From: Acidobacteriota bacterium | GTDB taxonomy: Bacteria > Acidobacteriota > Terriglobia > Terriglobales > Acidobacteriaceae | NCBI GenBank assembly: GCA_023441255.1 | Contig: JAEZPW010000209.1 | Coordinates: 1-39,270 of the forward strand | Direction: 5' to 3' | DNA: 39,270 bases | Shown: piece by piece, positions 6,933 through 13,546 of the stretch | How the letters are laid out: each line of letters opens with the position of its first letter | Position numbering within the stretch: position 1 is the first letter of the stretch | The notes under the pieces: generated by a model | Databases searched by the model: none | Told to the model about the DNA's origin: nothing | What the model saw: only the letters and a program-made list of their open reading frames with translations | Made by a program: the position numbers and the translations under genes

Positions 6933-8693
6933 TTACGTTTGCAGCACTCCCGTCCTGAATGGCGGCACTTCCGGATTCAGCGTTGCTGCTTCGAGCGCCT
7001 CAATGATGGCCGGACGCGTGTCGATCGGGTCGAGCAGCTTGTCCACCCAGAGTCGTGCTGCACCGTAGCGCGGATCTGTCTGCTCTTCGTATGTCTTTTT
7101 CACGGACTCGAATAGCTGCTTCTTGTCGTGGTCGGTCAGCTTCTTGCCTTCGCGCTCCAGTTGCTTGATCTTAATCTCGACCAGCGTTCCCGCCGCCGAG
7201 TCGCCGCTCATGACGGCGAGTCGTGCCGTGGGCCACGCAAACACGAATCGCGGATCGTAAGCCTTGCCGCACATCGCATAATTGCCTGCGCCGTAGGAGC
7301 CGCCGATGATGACCGTGATCTTCGGGACGACAGAGTTTGCAACGGCGTTTACCATCTTGGCGCCGGCGCGAATAATGCCGCTCCACTCGGCGTCCTTGCC
7401 GACCATGAATCCGTTCACGTCGTGCAGGAACACCAGCGGGATCAGGTTCTGGTTGCAGTCCATGATGAAACGCGCAGCCTTCTCGGCCGACTCGGTGTAG
7501 ATCACGCCGCCGAATTCGATGCGCTTGTGGCCTTCGTGGTCGATCTGCTGCGCGTGCATTTTCTGGTTTGCCACGATGCCCACGGCAAAGCCGCCGATGC
7601 GCGCGTAACCGCAGAGCACGGTCTGGCCGTACTCGGCCTTGTACTCGTCGAACTTGCTGCCGTCGACGATGCGAGCAATGATCTCGCGCATGTCATACGG
7701 CTTTGCCGGGTCTGCCTCGTAGATGCCGTACAACTCTTCTGCCGCGTACAGCGGCGGAATCGACTTCTGACGGTCGAACGGCGCGGGCCTCCGGTAACCC
7801 ATCTTCTCTACAAGTGACCGAATGCGTGTGATGCAGGCCTCATCGTTCGGCTCCCGGAAGTCAACCGTGCCGCTGATCGAGGAGTGCATCTTCGCGCCGC
7901 CGAGGTCTTCCGCTGACGTCTTCTGTCCGATAGCAGCCTGCACCAGCGCCGGGCCTGCGAGGAACAGACCGCTGCCTTCGGTCATCAGAATGTGGTCGCA
8001 CATCACCGGCAAGTACGCTCCGCCTGCAACACACATGCCCATAATGGCGGTGATCTGCGGAATTCCCATCGCCGACATCACGGCGTTGTTACGGAACACC
8101 CGGCCGAAGTCATCGGTATCGGGGAACACGTCTTCCTGCAACGGCAGAAAGATACCGGCCGAGTCGACGAGGTAGATCGTCGGAACATGGTTCTCGATGG
8201 CGATGTTCTGGGCGCGGATGACCTTCTTTGCCGTCATGGGGAAGAACGCGCCGGCTTTCACGGTCGCATCGTTGGCGATGATCATGAACATGCGCCCGTG
8301 AATCTCGCCTGTGCCAGTCACAACGCCCGCTCCTGGCGCGCCGCCCCATTCGTCGTACATGCCGTGTGCGGCATAGACACCGGTCTCAAACAGTTCAGTT
8401 CCGGGGTCGAGGAGCAGCGCAATGCGCTCACGAGCCGTCAGCCGTTTCTTGCCGTGCTGGGCCTCGATGGCTTTGGCTCCGCCGCCCTGGCGAAGCTCTT
8501 CTTCCTCGTTCTTGATCTCGGCGACGAGGTCGGCCATCGCGCGCATGTTGTTCTCGAAACGCGACGACTTCGTGTCTATTTTTGTCGCTATGACGTTCTG
8601 TTCGGCAGCAGGAGCTTGCTTCGTCTTCTCGGCCATGAGTGCCTTCTCAACGGGTTTTAGGACCCCGTCGGCAGAAATATGAAAACGTTTCAC
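6933..8693 (-). CDS. Acyl-CoA carboxylase carboxyltransferase (beta) subunit, methylcrotonyl-CoA type
   Basis: A 586-residue protein with the two crotonase-like halves of biotin-dependent carboxyltransferases. The N-half has GKKRLTARERIALLLDPGT, GTGEIHGR and the GGAYLPVMCDH oxyanion region. The C-half has RIGGFAVGIVANQ, IEFGGVIY, FLHDVNGFMVG and GGSYGAGNYAMCGKAY. The layout and the FLPLQEDVFPD segment match methylcrotonyl-CoA carboxylase beta more than propionyl-CoA carboxylase beta. It moves the carboxyl group from carboxybiotin to the acyl-CoA. The biotin carboxylase/biotin carrier (alpha) partner is not encoded here. The GTG start at 8693 overlaps the preceding crotonase stop (GTGA), a coupled start. 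An internal ATG 19 codons on (MAEKTK) is an alternative. Confidence 0.86.
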   Translation of the reverse strand: MKRFHISADGVLKPVEKALMAEKTKQAPAAEQNVIATKIDTKSSRFENNMRAMADLVAEIKNEEEELRQGGGAKAIEAQHGKKRLTARERIALLLDPGTELFETGVYAAHGMYDEWGGAPGAGVVTGTGEIHGRMFMIIANDATVKAGAFFPMTAKKVIRAQNIAIENHVPTIYLVDSAGIFLPLQEDVFPDTDDFGRVFRNNAVMSAMGIPQITAIMGMCVAGGAYLPVMCDHILMTEGSGLFLAGPALVQAAIGQKTSAEDLGGAKMHSSISGTVDFREPNDEACITRIRSLVEKMGYRRPAPFDRQKSIPPLYAAEELYGIYEADPAKPYDMREIIARIVDGSKFDEYKAEYGQTVLCGYARIGGFAVGIVANQKMHAQQIDHEGHKRIEFGGVIYTESAEKAARFIMDCNQNLIPLVFLHDVNGFMVGKDAEWSGIIRAGAKMVNAVANSVVPKITVIIGGSYGAGNYAMCGKAYDPRFVFAWPTARLAVMSGDSAAGTLVEIKIKQLEREGKKLTDHDKKQLFESVKKTYEEQTDPRYGAARLWVDKLLDPIDTRPAIIEALEAATLNPEVPPFRTGVLQT

Positions 8694-9322
8694 GGTACAA
8701 CACTGGCATCCACCGGCGCAATAAGAGTGAGGGCTGCCGCAATCGGGTCGGGCACTATGCGTCGGACCAGACCGAACTGAAGTGCGCGGTTTGCGGTCAG
8801 CTTTTCGGCGGCAATCAGCATCTCCACCGCCTTTGCCTTCCCGACCGTCCGGGCCAGGCGCTGCGTTCCACCCCAGCCCGTAATCAGGCCGAGCGCTGCC
8901 CCGCGATGGCCGAAGACGGCGTGGGCATGGGCGAAACGAACGCGACAGGCAAGCGCCAGGTCAAGGCCGCCGCCCATGCAGTAACCGCGAATCGCGGCCA
9001 CAGTCAGGGCGGGGAAGGCCTCGATAAGATTCATGAGCCGCTGTCCCATCTTGGCGAAATCCAGTGCGGCTGGGCCGGTCAGTTCGGCAATCTCGTTCAG
9101 GTCGGCCCCGGCAGAGAAGAAGTGCTCGTTGCCGGTGATGATTAAGGCTTTCGGGTCGACTGCCATCGCTTCGACTGCGGCCGTGAGTTCGAGGACGCAA
9201 GCGCGGGTGAGTTTGTTCGTTCCGTCGGCAGAAACAACATGGAGCACGCGCGCGCAATCGCGGTCCTCGATGAAGTGGTGCTCGGAAAGCACTTGCGACG
9301 TTTGAGTTTGGAGCGGAAACAT
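8690..9322 (-). CDS. Short, divergent enoyl-CoA hydratase/isomerase family protein
   Basis: A 210-residue crotonase-fold protein, about 45-50 residues shorter than usual and lacking most of the C-terminal helical part. The oxyanion loop HFFSAGADLNEI and the GYCMGGGLDLALACRVRFA segment are clear. Both classical catalytic Glu are missing. The first is Asp121. The second, 20 residues later, is Gly141 in FGHRGAALGLITGWGG. It is therefore unlikely to be a standard hydratase; decarboxylase or other crotonase chemistry, or a non-catalytic role, are possible. It is coupled to the carboxyltransferase (4-base overlap) and lies 79 bases after the B12-binding subunit gene, a gap filled by repeats. ATG start at 9322. 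Confidence 0.75.
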   Translation of the reverse strand: MFPLQTQTSQVLSEHHFIEDRDCARVLHVVSADGTNKLTRACVLELTAAVEAMAVDPKALIITGNEHFFSAGADLNEIAELTGPAALDFAKMGQRLMNLIEAFPALTVAAIRGYCMGGGLDLALACRVRFAHAHAVFGHRGAALGLITGWGGTQRLARTVGKAKAVEMLIAAEKLTANRALQFGLVRRIVPDPIAAALTLIAPVDASVVP

Positions 9323-9401
9323 GGTTGTCAGTTCTCAGTCCCCAGTCTTCAGTCCTGTTACCGCAAAACTGAAAACCGAAGACTGACAACTGAAGACTTC
9401 A
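9323..9401. repeat. Inverted heptamer array filling the B12-subunit/crotonase gap
   Basis: Tandem 7-mers TTGTCAG, TTCTCAG, TCCCCAG, TCTTCAG occupy 9325-9352. The reverse-complement series CTGAAAA, CCGAAGA, CTGACAA, CTGAAGA occupies 9369-9396. The two arms face each other across about 16 bases. The element spans the whole gap between two genes of the minus-strand block. It has the same design as the 4487-4581 array but a different heptamer. Confidence 0.85.
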
Positions 9402-9824
9402 TCATTGAGCCGCCGGAATCCCGCGAGGCTTCACATTCTCGCGGATAAACTTCACGATCTCTTCCAGCGGCGTGCCGGGCTGGAAGATGGCGGCGACGCC
9501 TTGCTGCTTCAGGCCGGCGACGTCCACATCGGGGATGATGCCGCCGACAACCACCAGAATGTCTTCTGCCTGGTTTTGTCTGAGCAGATCCATCACACGC
9601 GGGACTATGGCGTTGTGCGCGCCGGAAAGAATGCTGAGGCCGATCACATTAACGTCTTCCTGCAGGGCGGCGCTGACGATCATTTCCGGCGTCTGCCGCA
9701 GACCGGTGTAGATTACTTCCATTCCGGCATCGCGCAGGGCGCGGGCAATCACCTTCGCACCACGATCGTGACCGTCGAGGCCGGGCTTGGCTACCAGTAC
9801 GCGGATTCGTTTCTCACCCGTCAT
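9402..9824 (-). CDS. Cobalamin B12-binding subunit of acyl-CoA mutase
   Basis: A 140-residue Rossmann-like B12-binding domain. It begins RIRVLVAKPGLDGHDRGAK, where Asp-x-His-x-x-Gly holds the His that replaces dimethylbenzimidazole on cobalt. It continues with GLSILSGAH and VVGGIIPD, which cradle the nucleotide tail. This is the small subunit that pairs with a separate catalytic subunit, as in IcmB and archaeal-type methylmalonyl-CoA mutases. The ATG at 9824 is preferred over an upstream start at 9863, which adds 13 unrelated residues. It follows the large-subunit gene by 150 bases. With the large subunit judged ICM-like, this is probably the IcmB equivalent. No MeaB/MeaI-type GTPase chaperone gene is nearby. 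Confidence 0.88.
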   Translation of the reverse strand: MTGEKRIRVLVAKPGLDGHDRGAKVIARALRDAGMEVIYTGLRQTPEMIVSAALQEDVNVIGLSILSGAHNAIVPRVMDLLRQNQAEDILVVVGGIIPDVDVAGLKQQGVAAIFQPGTPLEEIVKFIRENVKPRGIPAAQ

Positions 9825-9941
9825 TGGGCAAAGATGATAACGCAAGTAGGCACGGCACTGCACCTATGCGTGCGAGTGTGCCGGAACCTCGAGGCACACC
9901 AGAGCCCCACGTACCTTCACGGCCTGGGGGCACCAAACAAC

Positions 9942-9969
9942 GCGAAACTCGAAACGCGAAACTGGAAAC
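9942..9969. repeat. Tandem heptamer array after the mutase stop codon
   Basis: GCGAAAC, TCGAAAC, GCGAAAC and TGGAAAC follow in strict 7-base phase, ending five bases before the mutase stop codon. Bases 9939-9956 recur as an exact 18-base reverse complement at 38837-38854, 29 kb away. The remainder of the 9825-9941 gap shows no recognised feature. Confidence 0.8.
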
Positions 9970-9974
9970 GGGTT

Positions 9975-11774
9975 TTACGCGATGCTTGTCTCCTCGTACG
10001 TCCCATACACTTCTCGCAGCGCATCGCAGATCTCGCCTGCAGTGGCGTAGGCGCGTACGGCGTCGACGATGAACGGCATCGTGTTCGCGTCGGAGATACT
10101 GCCGTCGGACTTGACCTGGGGTGTCTGGGCTGCGGCGCGCTTCAGTGCGTCGAGGCAGCGGCGGACTTCGTCGTTAGAACGCTTTTCGCGTAGAGCTTTG
10201 AGCTTGGCTGTCTGGCGGTCGCGAATGGTTTCGTCGATGTAGAGGATCTTCGGCGGTTCTTCCTCGATGGCAAAGTCGTTCACGCCGACGATGACCTTCT
10301 CTCTGGCTTCGATGGCGCGCTGGAGTTGGTAGCTGGCTTCGGCGATCTCTTTCTGCGGATAACCCTTCTCGATGGCCTTCACCATTCCGCCCATCGCGTC
10401 GAGCTTGTCGAAGTAGTCGAACGCGCCGTTTTCCATATCGAGCGTTCCGCGTTCGACGAAGTAGGATCCGGCCAGCGGGTCGATGGTCTGGGCCACGCCG
10501 GACTCGTAGGCGATGATCTGCTGCGTGCGGAGCGCGATGCGGGCGGCCTCAGCCGTGGGCAGGGCGAGGGCCTCGTCGTAGGCATCCGTGTGCAGGGACT
10601 GTGTTCCGCCGAGCACGGCGGCGAGCGCCTGAATCGCGACACGCGCAATGTTGTTCATCGGCTGCTGGGCGGTGAGAGAGACGCCTGCAGTCTGGGTGTG
10701 GAAGCGCATGAGCCGCGAGCGTTCGTTCTTCGCGGCAAAGCGATCTTTCATCAGGCGGTACCAGATCTTGCGTGCGGCGCGGTACTTGGCGATCTCCTCG
10801 AAAAAGTCATTGTGAGCGTTGAAGAAGAAGCTGAGGCGCGGGCCGAACTCGTCCACGTCAAGGCCGCGCTGCCGCGCCCACTCCACGTACTCCACGCCGT
10901 CGTAGATGGTGAACGCCAGTTCCTGTAGCGCCGTGGAACCGGCCTCGCGAATGTGATAGCCGCTGATCGAGACGGTGTTCCAGCGGGGGACAAACTTCGA
11001 GCCGAACTCGAAGGTGTCGATCACAAGGCGCATGGAGGGCGCTGGCGGATAGATGTACTCCTTTTGCGCTATGTATTCCTTGAGGATGTCGTTCTGCGTG
11101 GTGCCCGAAATCTTCTTCCAGTCGGCGCCCTGTTTTTCGGCCACGACCAGGTACATGGCCCACAACACCGACGCGGGCGAATTGATCGTCATCGAGGTGG
11201 TGATCTTCTCCAGGTCGATGCCGTTGAACAGTATCTCCATGTCTTCGAGTGAGTCGATCGCGACGCCGCATTTGCCGACCTCGCCCTCGCTGAACGGGTG
11301 ATCGCTGTCGTACCCCATCAGCGTAGGCAAGTCGAACGCCACGCTCAGGCCCCCGGCGCCGTGAGCGAGCAGGTCCTTGTAGCGTTCGTTGGTCTCCTCA
11401 GGCGATGCGAATCCGGAAAACTGGCGCATCGTCCAGAGCTTGCCCCGATAGCCGCTGGCGTGAATGCCGCGGGTGTACGGCGCCTGGCCGGGATAGCCGA
11501 GATACTGGTCGTAGTTCCAGTCGGCAGGCAGGTCGGCCGGGGTATAGAGTCGCCTGACTGGCTTGGCGGAAATCGTCGTGAAACGGGCGTTTCCGTGCTC
11601 GTCGACGTTGCTGCCGGTAGGCGCGCCGATGGCGCGCTCGGGAGCTTTGTCCAGCGTTTTGGCCAGCGTGGTCTCGGCCCACTTCTTTTCTGATTCGCTC
11701 GGATTACGGCCTTCGTAAATGTCGGCGGCCGGCGAGTCGGCCAGGGCGTGCTTGTCGCGCGTGTTCTCAGGCAT
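9975..11774 (-). CDS. B12-dependent acyl-CoA mutase large subunit, isobutyryl-CoA mutase-like
   Basis: A 599-residue catalytic TIM-barrel subunit without its own B12 domain. It shows the mutase motifs GLSVAFDLPTLMGYDSDHP, VGKCGVAIDS, TTSMTINSPA and FHTQTAG. Two pocket residues decide the substrate in this family. Methylmalonyl-CoA mutase has Tyr89 and Arg207, which bind the carboxylate; isobutyryl-CoA mutase has Phe and Gln there. Here they are Phe119 (MRQFSGF) and Gln237 (YIAQKEY), with the same 118-residue spacing. The enzyme should therefore interconvert isobutyryl- and n-butyryl-CoA or a similar non-carboxylated pair. An automatic call would probably read methylmalonyl-CoA mutase. The ATG at 11774 is preferred; the open frame extends to 11963 with no homology. 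It is the first gene of the acyl-CoA block. Confidence 0.85.
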   Translation of the reverse strand: MPENTRDKHALADSPAADIYEGRNPSESEKKWAETTLAKTLDKAPERAIGAPTGSNVDEHGNARFTTISAKPVRRLYTPADLPADWNYDQYLGYPGQAPYTRGIHASGYRGKLWTMRQFSGFASPEETNERYKDLLAHGAGGLSVAFDLPTLMGYDSDHPFSEGEVGKCGVAIDSLEDMEILFNGIDLEKITTSMTINSPASVLWAMYLVVAEKQGADWKKISGTTQNDILKEYIAQKEYIYPPAPSMRLVIDTFEFGSKFVPRWNTVSISGYHIREAGSTALQELAFTIYDGVEYVEWARQRGLDVDEFGPRLSFFFNAHNDFFEEIAKYRAARKIWYRLMKDRFAAKNERSRLMRFHTQTAGVSLTAQQPMNNIARVAIQALAAVLGGTQSLHTDAYDEALALPTAEAARIALRTQQIIAYESGVAQTIDPLAGSYFVERGTLDMENGAFDYFDKLDAMGGMVKAIEKGYPQKEIAEASYQLQRAIEAREKVIVGVNDFAIEEEPPKILYIDETIRDRQTAKLKALREKRSNDEVRRCLDALKRAAAQTPQVKSDGSISDANTMPFIVDAVRAYATAGEICDALREVYGTYEETSIA

Positions 11775-11940
11775 GGTTTTGCCGAAGCTCCTCACCCAAG
11801 GCTGCAGAATGGCTTGCTGTGACGCGGCACATGCTCCCACCAGCACTGCACCGGCCCGTTGGAAAGACCCCAAATCATACAGATGCGGGTAGTTCAAGGC
11901 AAGACGCGGAACGTCGAGTACCGATGAAGAACCAGAGCAC

Positions 11941-11958
11941 GCCGCCGGGGACGGCGGC
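11941..11958. terminator. GC-rich hairpin after the glycosyltransferase gene
   Basis: GCCGCC (11941-11946) and GGCGGC (11953-11958) form a 6-bp GC stem with a 6-base loop, ten bases past the minus-strand glycosyltransferase stop. There is no T tract, so termination is only suggested. The rest of the 193-base gap must hold the promoter of the acyl-CoA block, but no clear hexamers were identified. Confidence 0.3.
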
Positions 11959-11967
11959 CGCAACAGC

Positions 11968-12789
11968 TCATTTCTCGCGCGTCAGTTCCCAAGCCTTCGC
12001 ATACTTCCAGCTGACGTAGACGGAGTGGTACAGGCAGAGCAGCAGTCCTTCCCGGCCGTCGAGAAGGCCGAGGCGAAGCAGGTACATCGAAATAAAGGTC
12101 GCGAGCGGGCGAAGGACGATGTTGAGGAAGCTGAAGCGGTCCTGCCCCTTGCTGGCGGCGATCTCGGCACCGAGGGATGAATAGCGGTTCATCGTGTCGA
12201 TATAGCCGGAGAGGCTGGGATACGTGTGATGGTCGAGCGCCCCCTTCAAGGTGCCGGTCGGGCCATCGACTTCCATAACCTCGTGTACCGGGCGTTCGAC
12301 GAACCGGCCTTTACTGCGGCGAAACAGGCGTAGCTTGGCATCCGGGTAGAAGCCTGCGTGCTTGATCCAGCGGCCGAGGAAGTAGTTCTTGCGCGGAATA
12401 GAGAAGCCGGCGAAATTCATGCCTACCTTGTTGCCTTCCCCGGTATCTCGCATCGTAGCGCGGCATTCGCCAGAAGGCGATAACAACGCGACCCATTCTG
12501 CAATCTCATTCGCCAATTCCGGACCCACCGCCTCGTCCGCATCCAGACTCAGTACCCAATCGCAGGTCGCTTTTGCAATGGCCGAGTTCTTTTGGGCGGC
12601 GTAGCCTTTCCATTCCTCAACGAAGACTTTCGCCCCAAACTCGCGGGCGATATCGAGCGTGCGGTCGGTCGAACCGTTGTCGACGATGATCACCTCGCCG
12701 CCATCGCACACCAGTGGCACCACGCTGTCCAGCGTTCGCCGCAGGTTCGTTTCTTCGTTGCAGGTGATGATGACGACCGATAGCGCCAC
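11968..12789 (-). CDS. Family 2 glycosyltransferase (WaaE/LgtF-like)
   Basis: A 273-residue GT-A protein. It opens with the canonical ALSVVIITCNEETNLRRTLDS strand, then IIVDNGSTDRTLDIA and the metal/nucleotide-sugar motif LSLDADEA. The central NYFLGRWIKHAGFYPD and later RFVERPVHEVMEVDG segments resemble the lipopolysaccharide-core beta-glucosyltransferases of the WaaE/KdtX and LgtF group. It probably adds a sugar to a lipid-linked or LPS-core acceptor at the inner face of the inner membrane. A hydrophobic stretch near the C-terminus (FISMYLLRLGLL) may bind the membrane. ATG start at 12789. It appears monocistronic, divergent from carbonic anhydrase, with no other polysaccharide genes adjacent. 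Confidence 0.83.
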   Translation of the reverse strand: MALSVVIITCNEETNLRRTLDSVVPLVCDGGEVIIVDNGSTDRTLDIAREFGAKVFVEEWKGYAAQKNSAIAKATCDWVLSLDADEAVGPELANEIAEWVALLSPSGECRATMRDTGEGNKVGMNFAGFSIPRKNYFLGRWIKHAGFYPDAKLRLFRRSKGRFVERPVHEVMEVDGPTGTLKGALDHHTYPSLSGYIDTMNRYSSLGAEIAASKGQDRFSFLNIVLRPLATFISMYLLRLGLLDGREGLLLCLYHSVYVSWKYAKAWELTREK

Positions 12790-12892
12790 GGCGGGATTCT
12801 AACCGAGGCAACGCCGGCTGGCCAGCAACTCTCAAATCTTCGAAGCGCCTTTGCATTCGGCTGAATCTGAAACTCACCCATAAGGAGGGACA

Positions 12893-13414
12893 ATGAGTGT
12901 CATCGACGACGTACTGAGAGCCAACAGCGACTATGTTTCAGGTTTTCGGAATGGCGAGCTGCCAATGCCGCCCGCACGAAAATTGGCCATTGTCGCCTGT
13001 ATGGACGCGCGACTTACCGTTGAGCGGATATTGGGAATCAATACCGGGGACGCTCACATCATCCGAAACGCCGGCGGCATCGTCACGGACGATGCAATCC
13101 GGTCCTTGCTGATCTCGCACCACAAACTCGGTACGCGAGAGGTAATGGTCATCAACCATACAGACTGCGGCATGTTGACGTTCAAGGAGGAGGAGTTCGA
13201 AAGAGAACTCGTCAGCCGAACAGGTGAAGCCGTCGTCGCCCCGGCTCGGTTCTATTCCTTTACCGATCTGGAGCACAACGTAAGGGAGCAGGTGAACAAG
13301 ATACGTTCGCACCCCTGGATCCCGGCCGAAATCACGGTTCGCGGTTTCGTGTACGACGTGAAGACGGGCAGGTTGCACGAAGTGCGCGTAGTAGATGTGG
13401 CCAAGGCCGCGTAG
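12893..13414 (+). CDS. Beta-class carbonic anhydrase
   Basis: A 173-residue beta-carbonic anhydrase of the short type. Zinc ligands are Cys36 (VACMDAR), His89 and Cys92 (INHTDCGM). Asp38 and Arg40 form the usual catalytic dyad. IIRNAGGIVTDDAIRSL is also conserved. It interconverts CO2 and bicarbonate in the cytosol and could supply bicarbonate to biotin-dependent carboxylases, although that link is inference. The ATG at 12893 has an excellent ribosome-binding site, AAGGAGG at 12882-12888. The gene stands alone, divergent from the glycosyltransferase and convergent with the TolC-like gene. Confidence 0.9.
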   Translation: MSVIDDVLRANSDYVSGFRNGELPMPPARKLAIVACMDARLTVERILGINTGDAHIIRNAGGIVTDDAIRSLLISHHKLGTREVMVINHTDCGMLTFKEEEFERELVSRTGEAVVAPARFYSFTDLEHNVREQVNKIRSHPWIPAEITVRGFVYDVKTGRLHEVRVVDVAKAA

Positions 13415-13491
13415 TCTCTGGAAGGCTTCTCGGCGGACCAGAAAGAGTCTGGCGAGCGATTGACCTTACGCGCCCGCCAGCGCGATCTCGC

Positions 13492-13526
13492 AAAAAAAAG
13501 GCCCGGCACTCGACCTCGTGCCGGGC
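13492..13526 (-). terminator. Rho-independent terminator of the TolC-like gene
   Basis: On the minus strand GCCCGGCAC and GTGCCGGGC pair over a short loop and are followed by CTTTTTTTT. The 9-bp GC stem plus eight T residues make a textbook intrinsic terminator, about 20 bases past the stop codon. Confidence 0.92.
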
Positions 13527-13546
13527 ATCGGAGACAAGTACTTTCG

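Noticed and set aside
7128..8660. Long plus-strand open frames opposite the carboxyltransferase gene
   Set aside because: Antisense shadows typical of GC-rich codon bias, with no domain or start signal; the minus strand encodes a clear carboxyltransferase.
9975..11774. Plain methylmalonyl-CoA mutase call
   Set aside because: The carboxylate-binding Tyr and Arg are replaced by Phe119 and Gln237, so the common name would mislead.
11775..11963. N-terminal extension of the mutase reading frame by 63 residues
   Set aside because: The extra residues have no family likeness and read through the probable promoter and leader of the block; the ATG at 11774 gives a normal-length subunit.
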